From an uncultured Lachnospiraceae bacterium (GTDB lineage Bacteria; Bacillota; Clostridia; Lachnospirales; Lachnospiraceae): a stretch of DNA of 64,000 nt. The stretch is taken from contig CADAOY010000004.1 in assembly GCA_902789665.1 (NCBI GenBank), forward strand, positions 310,001 to 374,000, in the 5' to 3' direction. The notes beneath the pieces were generated by a model that had not been told where the DNA came from, did no database searches, and saw only the letters and a program-made list of their open reading frames with translations. The translations under genes and the position numbers were made by a program. Of this stretch, positions 31,122-40,895 are shown piece by piece; the stretch's first letter is position 1, and each line of letters starts with the position of its first letter.

Positions 31122-32324
31122 ATGGAGATTTTTACGTTGGAAGAAGTATACGGTTACAGATGCAGGACCAAAGCAGAATATGAGGCGGCTTTGAGAGATG
31201 AGAAAAAGATTGAAAGAATCAAGGCCGGCATGGATGAAAATGACTTTAAGTCTGTGGAGAAAGTATACAGAAATCTGATTAATCATAAGTATGATTTTGA
31301 GACTCCTGTGGGGACGGAGATTTTTGACGATTATATTTATGAGTTATATAACAAAAATAAAAGTGGCTCAAAGGTTAGAAAGAGTAAGTCTGTTGAAAGT
31401 AAGAATGTAAGCAGGGCTGAGAGAACAGGTAAGAAGGATGCGGGAAAGAAGGCCAATGAAGATGATGACCTTTATGACGATCCGGAATTTGAGAAACTTG
31501 TTCAAAAAGAGATAAAAAAGAATAACAGTAAAAGGCGAATTGCTCTGTGGGCGCTTTTTACGCTGGCTTTTTTGTCCATAATTTATTTTGGATTATACAG
31601 TTATTATTCCAACAAATCTGACAAGATACAGCAGCAGGCCATAAATGCCAAGAAAGAGGCGGATACAGCCAAGGCGCTGGCTCAGTATGTGCCTACGGAA
31701 GTTGAGGCAGCCAATGACGAGGACTTCGTTTATGTGGAACCTACAGTGCTTGAAAAGTATGAAGATTTATATAATAGCAATAAAAGTCTAATAGGATGGA
31801 TAGAAATTGCCGATACTAATATTGATTATCCGGTTATGCAGACTGTAAATAATGAATATTATTTAAATCATAACTTTAATCAGGAGCAGGACAGGAACGG
31901 ATGTATTTTCCTTGACTGCAATTGCAATATATATCCAAGAAGTACCAATCTGATTATTTACGGTCATCATATGAAGTCCGGAAAGATGTTTGGTACGCTG
32001 AATAAATTAGAGGATGAAAGTTTTTATAAGGATCATCCATATATTTATTTCGATACAATTTATGAAGAAGGCGTTTATCAGATATGTTACGTCTTCAGAG
32101 ACAGAGTAAGAACAAATGATGATGTGGGATTTAAGTATTATGAATTTTATAATGCTTATACCAAGGAGGAATTTGATTCCTACATGCAGGAGATGAAGGA
32201 TGCATCCCTTTATGATACAGGTGTGGATGCTAATTACGGTGATGTGCTCATTACTTTATCAACCTGTGATTATGTGCAGAATAACGGCCGATTCGTGGTT
32301 GTGGCCAAAAGAATAGAACTTTAG
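31122..32324 (+). CDS. Class B sortase
   Basis: The 400-residue product has a long cytoplasmic charged N-terminus (about 140 residues), one membrane helix at about 141-161 (IALWALFTLAFLSIIYFGLYSY), and the extracellular sortase domain. The domain has GWIEIADTNIDYPVMQ, FLDCNCNIYPRSTNLIIYGHHM with the catalytic His, LSTCDYV with the catalytic Cys, and the final NGRFVVVAKR with the catalytic Arg. The LSTC block and the YGHHM motif place it in class B. The extended N-terminus is unusual. The adjacent downstream gene encodes a protein with a TPKTG sorting signal, a likely substrate. Confidence 0.94.
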   Translation: MEIFTLEEVYGYRCRTKAEYEAALRDEKKIERIKAGMDENDFKSVEKVYRNLINHKYDFETPVGTEIFDDYIYELYNKNKSGSKVRKSKSVESKNVSRAERTGKKDAGKKANEDDDLYDDPEFEKLVQKEIKKNNSKRRIALWALFTLAFLSIIYFGLYSYYSNKSDKIQQQAINAKKEADTAKALAQYVPTEVEAANDEDFVYVEPTVLEKYEDLYNSNKSLIGWIEIADTNIDYPVMQTVNNEYYLNHNFNQEQDRNGCIFLDCNCNIYPRSTNLIIYGHHMKSGKMFGTLNKLEDESFYKDHPYIYFDTIYEEGVYQICYVFRDRVRTNDDVGFKYYEFYNAYTKEEFDSYMQEMKDASLYDTGVDANYGDVLITLSTCDYVQNNGRFVVVAKRIEL

Positions 32325-32346
32325 ATTATCTTACGGAGGCTTGGAA

Positions 32347-35300
32347 ATGGCTAATAAGAAAAAAACTAAAAAGAGACTCAGCAGAAGAATGAGAAAGACA
32401 ATCAGAATTACTTCTGCGGTTATTTTATTGCTTTCTGCAATTGGTGTTGCTCTTATTCCACAGAGTAAGAAAACTTCAGCGGCAGATCAGGCAAGAGTAA
32501 CAGTTTTGGATACAGACAGCAGTATTCCTGTTATTACGGCTTCTGATAAAATATATACCACCGGTGATGGTATGTTCCAGTTTGCCTACGTAAATAAAGG
32601 TAGTGGTGGTGATAAGGTTGCCGTAATTGTAGGTTATGACTATGAGCGTTCACTTGATGGTGGTCAGCTTACCATTCCAGACTCTTTTGATGCTTACGTT
32701 AAATATACACATGCTCAGGGTACTACAGCCGGTTATGCTGCAGTAGGAAAGAGCGAAAATGTTTTATATTATCCTATATACAAAGATGTAACAACAACCA
32801 CTACTGACCCGGATTCAGGAGAAGAAATAGAACAGACAGAAAGAGTTTTAGATTCTTACAGACCATGTCTTTATTCTGATTTTGATGAATGGTATTACGA
32901 TTCAGAAAAAGGCGGAGCAAAGAGAGACGTTAAGGATTTCTATTATACAAATAATGGTACTGATTATCTGCCAACAACAGATGAAGCATATCAGTGGATT
33001 CATGAAGCAACAGTAGCTTATATTTCAAGCCAGCATGTTGTTAAGTCTGCTGATGAGACTACATGGGAACTTGATCCGACACCTAATACGGGTATTTTCT
33101 CACAGGCAAGTAATATTAAGAATCTGTCTGTAGGCAGAAACTTACTTGGTATTGGTAATTATGCATTTTATAACTGTGCATCTCTTCAGGATATTACACT
33201 TGCCGATGGTATTAATACAATCGGTAATTCGGCATTTGCAAACTGTGTTAACCTTAAGTCAGTTGATATTCCTGCCAATTCTGCAATTACAGCAATTGGT
33301 GATCATGCATTTTATAATAACAGAAGTTTAGAGTCATTTACTGTTCCTGTAGCTGTTAAAAAAATCGGCGACAGTGCTTTTGAGAACTGTGCTGCAATTA
33401 AAGATATTGATATGAGCGCAGGTGGACAGAATGTACTTCTTAATACTCTTGGTGATGATGTATTTAAGGGTTGTACAGCTTTGGAGAGTTTAAGCTTCCC
33501 GGATACATTTAATCAGGATATTGAAGCAGGATGGCTTGAAGGAGATTCTTCACTTAAATATGTTAAAATTCCAAATGCTATTATGAATGTTGTTCCAAGC
33601 GCTGATTTTGGACTTGATGATTTACTTGCTCAGCTTCCTGAAGAATTCTATTTTGAAGGACCTGACTCATCAAATATTCATACTACATCAAGAGACAATT
33701 CATTCTCATTTAAGTATTTGGATCAGGAAATCTATGAGAAGGTTATTGATAATAATGGTAAACTTGTTTATCAGGTAGATAATAATAATGAGCTTATTTA
33801 TTTCTCAATGGAACCTACAGTATCTGAAGTAGATATCCCTGATGCCATTGGTCCTTATCATGTAACAAAGATTGGTACAGGTTCATTCACTGATAATCCT
33901 AATCTTACTAAGATAACAATTCCTTCTTCAATTACAGAGATTGAAGGGGATGCTTTTAAGGGCTGCTATAACTTAAAGGATGTAATTTATGAAGAGCCAA
34001 TAAATCTTTCATATATTGGGGACGGGGCTTTTGACACACAGGTTGTTGATTCATCTGTTACCCTTCCGGCTACTCCTGAACTTACATTTACCGGTGTGGC
34101 AGAGAAGGGCTCAGCTCCATTTGATTATGCGATGGACCCAAGTCACAATATTAACAGAGGTTCACAGCAGACAACTTATATTAAGTTCTACACAGGATGG
34201 CCAAGTAACTTAACTGTTCAGTATAATCCTGAAGATAATGCAGCTGAACTTATCGATTATCCTCATTTAGAGGAACTTGACGGATATACAACAAATGATT
34301 ATCCATATATTACGGCTGAAATGGCTTCAGCAGCATTATCAGCCAAGGCTGCATATGATTCAGGTGCGACATTAACTGAAGATCAGAGAAATATTATTAA
34401 TTCTGCACTTAATATTGATATACCTAATGGTGTTGATACAATCAAGGATGGTATTTTCTCGGGTAAGGATGAGGCTGGTAATGTTATTGGCTCACCTAAT
34501 ACCGATATTAAGACTATTACAACAGAGAATCTTAAGAAGATTGATCCATATGCATTTGCAGGATGTACAGATTTAATTGGTGCTTATATTAATGGTGATA
34601 CAACATCAATCGGAGATTTTGCATTCCAGGATGATGAAAAATTAGCAGATGTGGATATTACTCCAAGTCTTCAGAATCTTGGAACAGCTCCATTTGCATC
34701 ATGTACATCATTATCAGATGTTGATTTTAAGGGCAGTGATAACTTCGTATGTTCTGATGCAGCAATTTATGAATATGACGCAAACAAAAGAAAAGCAACA
34801 CTTGTTGAAGTTCTTAAGGCAAAAGGTCTTACATATGGTTCAGGTGCCATGAGCACTGCTGAACTTGGTGAAGTTCAGAATATTTATCCATATGCTTTCT
34901 ATGACTGTGATGGTGTTATCAGTGCTGACCTTTCTGAATCAGGTATTGATCAGGTTCCTGAATCATGTTTCGAGGGAACAGACAACTTATTCATGGTAAA
35001 TCTTCCTGAAAGCAACAGAAGTATTGGTGCTAATGCTTTTAAGGACAGCAATATAAGATATGTTGATATTCCTAATGGAACATCAGTAATTGATAATACA
35101 GCATTTGACGGTGATCCACAGACCATTACTTTCTATGCAGAGTCTGATTCACCTGCAAGATATTATGCTGATCATTATCCAAATATTATTGTGGCAGACA
35201 AGCCGGTAACTTATAAGGTTACTTTCTATGACGAGGATGCTGTAACAATTCTCGACACAGTAACTGTTAATGAAGGAGAGGATGCAACTACACATGTTGT

Positions 35301-36648
35301 TCCTACAAAAGAGGGATATACATTTGAAGGATGGAGACCTGAACCTACAAACATTACTGAGAATACAAAGGTTTATGCTACATACAAAGAGATAATTGAA
35401 GAAGAGACATTATTTACAGTTAAGTTTATTGATTATGATGATACTGTACTTATGACTCAGACTGTTAAATATGGTGAGGACTGTATCGTTCCTCAGAGTC
35501 CTACAAGAACAGGATATGTATTCGCAGGATGGAGACCTGCAATAACCAATATTACACAGGATACCATTACATATGCTCAGTATGAGAAGGAAGAGGAAAG
35601 CAAGATTGATCCAAATCCTACTCCTACACCAAATCCGGACGGAGGTAATGGTGGTAATTCCGGTGGAAACGGCGGAAACAGCGGCGGCAACACAGATGGT
35701 GGAAACTCCGGCGGAAACAGCGGTGGAAATTCCGGCGGCAATTCAGGCGGAAACAGCGGCGGTAACTCAGGTGGAACCACACCTGCAGCTCCAACACTTT
35801 ATACACTTACTGTAGTTAATGGTTCAGGATCAGGTTCTTACGCAGCAGGCGCTCAGGCTATAGTTGTTGCCAATAATCCTGCAACAGGTAAGAAGTTTGA
35901 TAAGTGGACAATTGATAATGACAAGGCAAAACTTGCAAGTGCATCAATAACTGCAACTGTTGTTACAATGCCTGCAGCCAATGTTACAGTTACTGCTAAT
36001 TATGCTGATGATAAGAGTTCATCGGGCTCCGGCTCAAGTTCGGGTTCATCATCCAGCAAGACTACAACACCTTCAAATACAACATTTAATGTTAATAAGA
36101 CAGGTATATCTAATACATCTGTTGCATCAGCAAGTGTTTCAGGTTCAACAGATAATTACATCTTAAAACTTACTGATTCTGCTACAGCGAAAGAAGAAGT
36201 AGAAGAGGCACTTAAAGAGAAGTACGGTACACTTGATAATATTAAATATTTTGCATTTGACTTGTCATTATATGATTCAACAGGTAAGACCAAGATTGAG
36301 AATAAGGATGGACTTAAAGTAAATGTTACACTTCCTATTCCTGATGATCTGGTTCAGTATGCCGGTAATAATAAGATTTGCTATGTTGTAAATGGTGAGA
36401 TTAAAGAATTAAATCCTAAGTTTACAACCATTAATAAAGTACCTTGTATGACATTTACAGCAAGTCACTTCTCACCATATGCAATTTATGTTGATACAGG
36501 TAACTTAAGTGCATCCAAGTCATATAATGCAACACCTAAGACAGGCGACGGAATTGCTCCTAAGTATTTCCTTGCAGTTGCGCTTTTAGCACTTTCAGGA
36601 TTCTTATTCATTAAGAAAGATAAAAGAAAAGTTGCAACAGCCAAGTAG
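32347..36648 (+). CDS. Giant cell-wall-anchored BspA/InlB-repeat surface protein
   Basis: The ATG at 32347 is chosen because GGAGG ends 8 nt before it; a TTG six bases earlier is too close. The 1433-residue product has a basic N-terminus and a signal peptide (about residues 15-45). BspA-type leucine-rich repeats fill much of the region from about 260 to 950 (ANCVNLKSVDIP, TIGNSAF, and KITIPSSITEIEGDAFKGC are typical). Two InlB-type repeats ending in FEGWRP and FAGWRP follow, then the Gly-Gly-Asn-Ser repeat, one divergent InlB repeat (FDKWTIDN), a Ser-rich stretch and a folded C-terminal domain. The end is TPKTGDG, a hydrophobic helix and KKDKRK, a sortase signal. It probably acts in adhesion. 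Confidence 0.9.
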   Translation: MANKKKTKKRLSRRMRKTIRITSAVILLLSAIGVALIPQSKKTSAADQARVTVLDTDSSIPVITASDKIYTTGDGMFQFAYVNKGSGGDKVAVIVGYDYERSLDGGQLTIPDSFDAYVKYTHAQGTTAGYAAVGKSENVLYYPIYKDVTTTTTDPDSGEEIEQTERVLDSYRPCLYSDFDEWYYDSEKGGAKRDVKDFYYTNNGTDYLPTTDEAYQWIHEATVAYISSQHVVKSADETTWELDPTPNTGIFSQASNIKNLSVGRNLLGIGNYAFYNCASLQDITLADGINTIGNSAFANCVNLKSVDIPANSAITAIGDHAFYNNRSLESFTVPVAVKKIGDSAFENCAAIKDIDMSAGGQNVLLNTLGDDVFKGCTALESLSFPDTFNQDIEAGWLEGDSSLKYVKIPNAIMNVVPSADFGLDDLLAQLPEEFYFEGPDSSNIHTTSRDNSFSFKYLDQEIYEKVIDNNGKLVYQVDNNNELIYFSMEPTVSEVDIPDAIGPYHVTKIGTGSFTDNPNLTKITIPSSITEIEGDAFKGCYNLKDVIYEEPINLSYIGDGAFDTQVVDSSVTLPATPELTFTGVAEKGSAPFDYAMDPSHNINRGSQQTTYIKFYTGWPSNLTVQYNPEDNAAELIDYPHLEELDGYTTNDYPYITAEMASAALSAKAAYDSGATLTEDQRNIINSALNIDIPNGVDTIKDGIFSGKDEAGNVIGSPNTDIKTITTENLKKIDPYAFAGCTDLIGAYINGDTTSIGDFAFQDDEKLADVDITPSLQNLGTAPFASCTSLSDVDFKGSDNFVCSDAAIYEYDANKRKATLVEVLKAKGLTYGSGAMSTAELGEVQNIYPYAFYDCDGVISADLSESGIDQVPESCFEGTDNLFMVNLPESNRSIGANAFKDSNIRYVDIPNGTSVIDNTAFDGDPQTITFYAESDSPARYYADHYPNIIVADKPVTYKVTFYDEDAVTILDTVTVNEGEDATTHVVPTKEGYTFEGWRPEPTNITENTKVYATYKEIIEEETLFTVKFIDYDDTVLMTQTVKYGEDCIVPQSPTRTGYVFAGWRPAITNITQDTITYAQYEKEEESKIDPNPTPTPNPDGGNGGNSGGNGGNSGGNTDGGNSGGNSGGNSGGNSGGNSGGNSGGTTPAAPTLYTLTVVNGSGSGSYAAGAQAIVVANNPATGKKFDKWTIDNDKAKLASASITATVVTMPAANVTVTANYADDKSSSGSGSSSGSSSSKTTTPSNTTFNVNKTGISNTSVASASVSGSTDNYILKLTDSATAKEEVEEALKEKYGTLDNIKYFAFDLSLYDSTGKTKIENKDGLKVNVTLPIPDDLVQYAGNNKICYVVNGEIKELNPKFTTINKVPCMTFTASHFSPYAIYVDTGNLSASKSYNATPKTGDGIAPKYFLAVALLALSGFLFIKKDKRKVATAK
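35636..35782 (+). repeat. Gly-Gly-Asn-Ser tandem repeat coding region
   Basis: About 145 bp inside the surface protein gene encode repeated GGN, GGNS and GGNG units. Codons vary (ggcggaaacagc, ggtggaaattcc, ggcggcaattca), so the protein repeat is more regular than the DNA. It is a flexible linker between the InlB-type repeats and the C-terminal domains. Because the reverse frame also stays open, the region gives long false frames. Confidence 0.85.
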
Positions 36649-36665
36649 TTGTTAGAGGATAACCT

Positions 36666-38219
36666 ATGAAGAAGAGCATTAAAATAATTACAATTTCAGC
36701 CATAACTCTTTGTCTGATTGCTGTCATAGTTTTAGCTTCATCTGTAATATCATCAAAAGCAGAAAGCGGAACTTTGTCAGTAAGCGATGAAACGTTATAT
36801 AAATATGAGGGCATAGACACCAGGGTGACTGTGCCTTCAGGTGTTAAAACCATTGGCAAAGGGGCTTTTGAAGATTGCGACAGCATAGAAGTAATCTATC
36901 TTCCAAGTGGTCTTGAAACAATTGAATATAATGCTTTTGCTGAGATGGATTCCTTAAAGAGAATTCAGATTCCTGATTCGGTTACATTTATTGGAACCGG
37001 GGCTTTTGCCAACTGTCCTAATCTTACATCAGTGGAAATTGGTACGGGTGTAGAGAAACTGGGTTCAGGTGTTTTCTCAGGCTGTAATTCCTTAAAGAAA
37101 GTATCTTTAAATGAGAATAATAAATATCTTTCCTATAGTGATGGCGTTTTATATAATGCTGATAAATCAACAATATATGCCATGATGCCGGGAAGAGAGA
37201 AGATATCATATGTAATGAATAATAATGTTAATTTCATTACACCTTATTCATTTTATGGTGTTGATGCTCTTGAACATGTTGCATTGTCATCAAGTCTTAC
37301 AGATATTTCTCCATATGCTTTTTCCGGTGCAGATAGTCTTAAATCTGTAGCTATTGGTTTTAATACCAATACAATTGATATCAATGCTTTTGAGAATTGC
37401 ACATCACTGGAACAGATTCATATTCCTGATTCTGTAACAGCAATTCATCCATCATCTTTTGATGGCTGCACAAATATCAGTTTCTATGCTCCGGAGTTTA
37501 GCGTAGGCTATAATTATGCGCTTGAAAAAGGCATACCGATTCTTAATAATCCAATTTATGATTTAAATATTGCCGAGTCTACAAAGTATGATAAGAAGGA
37601 AACTTCTGAACCAAAGGTGGAAACTGAAGGTAATACGGTAACAATTAATGGCGTAACACAGGTTATCAAGCCGGAAGTGGAAGAGGAAAGAGTTCCAGAT
37701 GGTCCGGATGTGCTTGCAAGTACACAGGTAGTTAATTCTGAAGCTGTAGTTCTTCTTGACGTTACCCAGCCTAAGGTTATATCATCTAATGGTACTGTTG
37801 AATATGGAAATATTTTAGAAGATTATCTTACAGATGGAAAAATACCCGATAATCTTTATTATATGAAAAAGGATTTAAAGAGCATAAACATACCTGAAGG
37901 AATTAAGGAAATCGGTTCTTTCTCTTTTGCAAGATCAGGCATACAGAAGGTTGATATTCCGGATGGTGTGACTACTATTGGTTATGGCGCTTTCTATCAC
38001 TGTGATGATTTAAAAGAGGTTAATATTCCTTCATCAGTTACGGATATTGGAGAAAATGCTTTTGAACATACTCCTTTCATTCAGGATTTCTATGATAATT
38101 CAGAAGAGGATTATCTGATTGTGGGAGATGGTATTCTGATAGCATATAAATGTGATGATAAGGATTTTAAACTTCCTTCAACTGTTAAGAAGGTAGCTTG
38201 TAAAGTCCCTACTAAATAA
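36666..38219 (+). CDS. Secreted BspA-like leucine-rich repeat protein
   Basis: The 517-residue product has a signal peptide or anchor (about residues 5-27) and BspA-type LRR_5 repeats: TIGKGAFEDCDSIEVIYLPSG, FIGTGAFANCPNLTSVEIG, INAFENCTSLEQIHIPDSV, and after a charged linker of about 80 residues a second block with IGSFSFARSGIQKVDIPDGV and IGYGAFYHCDDLKEVNIPSS. No sorting signal is seen, so it may be released, or held by the N-terminal helix. It starts 17 bp after the anchored protein (AGAGGATAA ribosome site). Likely cooperates with it at the surface. Confidence 0.85.
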   Translation: MKKSIKIITISAITLCLIAVIVLASSVISSKAESGTLSVSDETLYKYEGIDTRVTVPSGVKTIGKGAFEDCDSIEVIYLPSGLETIEYNAFAEMDSLKRIQIPDSVTFIGTGAFANCPNLTSVEIGTGVEKLGSGVFSGCNSLKKVSLNENNKYLSYSDGVLYNADKSTIYAMMPGREKISYVMNNNVNFITPYSFYGVDALEHVALSSSLTDISPYAFSGADSLKSVAIGFNTNTIDINAFENCTSLEQIHIPDSVTAIHPSSFDGCTNISFYAPEFSVGYNYALEKGIPILNNPIYDLNIAESTKYDKKETSEPKVETEGNTVTINGVTQVIKPEVEEERVPDGPDVLASTQVVNSEAVVLLDVTQPKVISSNGTVEYGNILEDYLTDGKIPDNLYYMKKDLKSINIPEGIKEIGSFSFARSGIQKVDIPDGVTTIGYGAFYHCDDLKEVNIPSSVTDIGENAFEHTPFIQDFYDNSEEDYLIVGDGILIAYKCDDKDFKLPSTVKKVACKVPTK

Positions 38220-38239
38220 ATTAATTATATGGAGGACAT

Positions 38240-39448
38240 ATGGAAAAGATTAAGATGGTAACCCCGCTTGTAGAAATGGATGGGGATGAAATGACCAGAA
38301 TTCTGTGGAAGATTATTAAGGATGAGTTATTAATTCCTTATATTGATCTTAAGACAGAATATTATGATTTAGGTCTTGAGAAAAGAAATGAGACTGATGA
38401 TCAGATTACAATAGACAGCGCCAATGCAACAATTAAATATGGTGTAGCAGTTAAATGTGCAACCATTACACCTAACGCTGCAAGAGTAGAAGAATATAAT
38501 CTTAAGGAGATGTGGAAGAGCCCTAACGGAACAATCAGAGCAATCCTGGATGGTACCGTATTCAGAGCTCCTATTGTTGTAAAAGGCATTGAGCCATGTG
38601 TCAGCAAATGGAAAAAGCCTATCACCATCGCGCGTCATGCATATGGTGATGTATATAAGAATACTGAAATGAAGATACCTGGAGCCGGAAAGGCAGAACT
38701 TGTATTTACTGCAGAAGATGGTACAGTAACAAGAGAGACCATCCATGATTTCAAGTCAGCAGGTATTATTCAGGGTATTCACAATATCGACAAGTCAATT
38801 GACAGTTTTGCAAGGTCATGCTTTAATTATGCACTTGATACAAAGCAGGATTTATGGTTTGCAACAAAGGATACCATTTCAAAGAAATATGATCACAATT
38901 TCAAGGATATATTCCAGGAAATCTTTGATAAGGAATATAAAGAGAAATTTGATGCTGCAGGAATTACATACTTCTATACACTTATTGATGATGCGGTAGC
39001 AAGAGTTATGAAATCTGAAGGTGGTTTCATCTGGGCATGCAAGAACTATGATGGCGATGTATTCTCAGATATGATCAGTTCAGCATTTGGTTCACTTGCA
39101 ATGATGACTTCAGTACTTGTATCTCCAAGCGGTGTTTATGAATATGAAGCAGCTCATGGTACAGTTCAGAGACATTATTACAAGCACCTTAAGGGCGAAG
39201 AAACATCTACCAACTCTGTAGCAACCATATTTGCCTGGACCGGAGCTCTTCGTAAGAGAGGAGAACTTGATAATATTCCTGAACTTATGGATTTTGCAGA
39301 TAAGCTTGAGAAAGCTACTATTGATACAATTGAAAGTGGAAGAATGACCAAGGATCTGGCGCTTATCACATCACTTGAAAATGTAACTGTATTAAATAGT
39401 GAGAATTTCATTAAAGAGATTCGTAAGACTCTGGAAACAATGATTTAA
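38240..39448 (+). CDS. icd: NADP-dependent isocitrate dehydrogenase (eukaryote-type homodimer)
   Basis: The 402-residue enzyme oxidises isocitrate to 2-oxoglutarate, making NADPH. Its sequence is of the subfamily II type: [19 protein letters not shown] at the start, [45 protein letters not shown] with the substrate Ser/Asn/Arg, and the later [25 protein letters not shown], which binds NADP. With NfnAB in the same region it supports NADPH supply for biosynthesis and glutamate. The ribosome site is GGAGG. A terminator follows. Confidence 0.97.
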   Translation: MEKIKMVTPLVEMDGDEMTRILWKIIKDELLIPYIDLKTEYYDLGLEKRNETDDQITIDSANATIKYGVAVKCATITPNAARVEEYNLKEMWKSPNGTIRAILDGTVFRAPIVVKGIEPCVSKWKKPITIARHAYGDVYKNTEMKIPGAGKAELVFTAEDGTVTRETIHDFKSAGIIQGIHNIDKSIDSFARSCFNYALDTKQDLWFATKDTISKKYDHNFKDIFQEIFDKEYKEKFDAAGITYFYTLIDDAVARVMKSEGGFIWACKNYDGDVFSDMISSAFGSLAMMTSVLVSPSGVYEYEAAHGTVQRHYYKHLKGEETSTNSVATIFAWTGALRKRGELDNIPELMDFADKLEKATIDTIESGRMTKDLALITSLENVTVLNSENFIKEIRKTLETMI

Positions 39449-39462
39449 ATAGATTTAAGAGT

Positions 39463-39484
39463 AAGGCGCTCTTTTGAGCGTCTT
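39463..39484 (+). terminator. Rho-independent terminator after icd
   Basis: AAGGCGCTC (39463-39471) pairs with GAGCGTCTT (39476-39484) with one G-U pair and a short loop, followed by ATTTTTT. The following ribosome site GGGAG is immediately downstream. Confidence 0.85.
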
Positions 39485-39502
39485 ATTTTTTGGGAGATTT
39501 AT

Positions 39503-40858
39503 ATGGAAAGGGAACACTTAGGTTCCAGATTAGGATTTATATTATTATCAGCCGGCTGCGCCATTGGAATAGGCAATGTATGGAAGTTTCCGTATATGGT
39601 TGGTTCTAACGGGGGCGGGGCTTTTGTCCTTTTGTATCTGATATTTCTCTTTATACTGGGAATTCCGGTTATGACAATGGAATTTGCAGTTGGAAGAGGA
39701 GCAAAGCAAAATCCGGTTTTGAGTTTTAAGAAACTGGAGAAAAAGGGACATAAATGGCATATTCATGGCTATGTCTGCATTATCGGATGTTATCTTTTGA
39801 TGAGTTTTTATACATCTGTTGCAGGATGGATGCTGTATTACTTTTATGCATCGCTGACCGGTAAATATGAGGGGCTTGATTCGGCAGGAGTTGGGAACTT
39901 CTTTAATAATATGCTTCTTAGTCCCAAAATAAATATTACGGGAGTTATTATAATCTGTATCCTTGGTTTTCTGGTGCTTTCATTCGGACTTCAAAAAGGC
40001 CTTGAATCCATTACCAAGGTAATTATGCTTTTGCTTCTTTTCCTTATGGGATTACTGGCAGTTCACAGCGTATTGTTAAAAGGCGGACTCGAAGGAATAG
40101 TATTTTATCTTAAGCCGGATATTAATGTAATTAAGCAGGTTGGATTTAGTAATGTGGCGGTAGGAGCCATGCAACAGGCCTTCTTTACATTAAGCCTTGG
40201 CATAGGTTCTATGGCAATATTCGGAAGTTATATAGATAAAAAAAGAGCCCTGATGGGAGAGGCTGTAAGTGTGGCAATTCTTGATACAGTGGTTGCTGTC
40301 TGCTCGGGACTTATTATATTTCCTGCATGCTCAGCTTTTGGAGTCAGTGTAGACAGTGGTCCGAGCCTTCTGTTTATTACGCTTCCCAACGTTTTCAACA
40401 ATCTGGCAGGTGGAAGAATATGGGGAACATTATTTTTCTTATTTATGAATTTTGCTTCCTTCTCCACGATACTTGCAGTATTTGAAAACATTGTTTCAGG
40501 CTGTATGGAATTATTTAACATATCCCGTAAAAAAGCCTGCCTTATAAATATATTTGTAATGATTCTTCTCTCGATGCCATGTGCAATTGGCTTTAATCTT
40601 TTGTCATTTATTCAGCCTTTAGGAGAGGGTACAACAATACTTGATTTGGAAGATTATATTGTGAGCCAGTGGCTGTTACCTTTGGGCTCCTTAGTATTCG
40701 TATTATTCTGTACTTACAAGTTTGGCTGGGGATGGGAGAATTTCCTTAATGAAGCCAATGAAGGCAAAGGTCTGAAGGTAAGATCGTGGATGAAATTATA
40801 TATGCAGATTGTTCTGCCAATAGTTCTTATTGTTATCTTTATACTTGGAATCATTTAA
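39503..40858 (+). CDS. Sodium:neurotransmitter symporter (SNF) family transporter
   Basis: The 451-residue protein has about eleven to twelve membrane segments. The N-terminus has the family Na+/substrate block LGFILLSAGCAIGIGNVWKFPYM, then GGGAFVLLYLIFLF and GIPVMTMEFAVGRGAKQNP. Later parts include the unwound helix region FFTLSLGIGSMAIFGSYI. Bacterial members move amino acids such as tryptophan, leucine or tyrosine with Na+. The substrate cannot be read from the sequence. It uses the Na+ gradient that Rnf or OadB could make. It is the only plus-strand gene between icd and the converging ABC-F gene. Confidence 0.93.
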   Translation: MEREHLGSRLGFILLSAGCAIGIGNVWKFPYMVGSNGGGAFVLLYLIFLFILGIPVMTMEFAVGRGAKQNPVLSFKKLEKKGHKWHIHGYVCIIGCYLLMSFYTSVAGWMLYYFYASLTGKYEGLDSAGVGNFFNNMLLSPKINITGVIIICILGFLVLSFGLQKGLESITKVIMLLLLFLMGLLAVHSVLLKGGLEGIVFYLKPDINVIKQVGFSNVAVGAMQQAFFTLSLGIGSMAIFGSYIDKKRALMGEAVSVAILDTVVAVCSGLIIFPACSAFGVSVDSGPSLLFITLPNVFNNLAGGRIWGTLFFLFMNFASFSTILAVFENIVSGCMELFNISRKKACLINIFVMILLSMPCAIGFNLLSFIQPLGEGTTILDLEDYIVSQWLLPLGSLVFVLFCTYKFGWGWENFLNEANEGKGLKVRSWMKLYMQIVLPIVLIVIFILGII

Positions 40859-40860
40859 AA

Positions 40861-40895
40861 AATGGGAGGAGCTTATGACTCAAGCTCTTCCCATT
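40861..40895. terminator. Hairpin terminator overlapping the 3' end of the ABC-F gene
   Basis: AATGGGAGGAGCTT (40861-40874) pairs with AAGCTCTTCCCATT (40882-40895), 14 positions with one mismatch (G-U in RNA) and a 7-nt loop. On the minus strand it is followed by a run of T, so it can end the ABC-F transcript. The stem contains the ABC-F stop codon (40873-40875) and its last codons. On the plus strand it starts 2 bp after the transporter stop; the T-run there is poorer. Confidence 0.85.

Noticed and set aside
35636-35782. Repeat looking like a CRISPR or tandem array
   Set aside because: Units are 9-15 bp, in frame, with no spacers, and encode a protein linker. No cas genes are present.
35577-35806. 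Pro-rich open frames on the minus strand opposite the GGNS repeat
   Set aside because: They come from reading glycine codons backwards as proline; no ribosome site or family.
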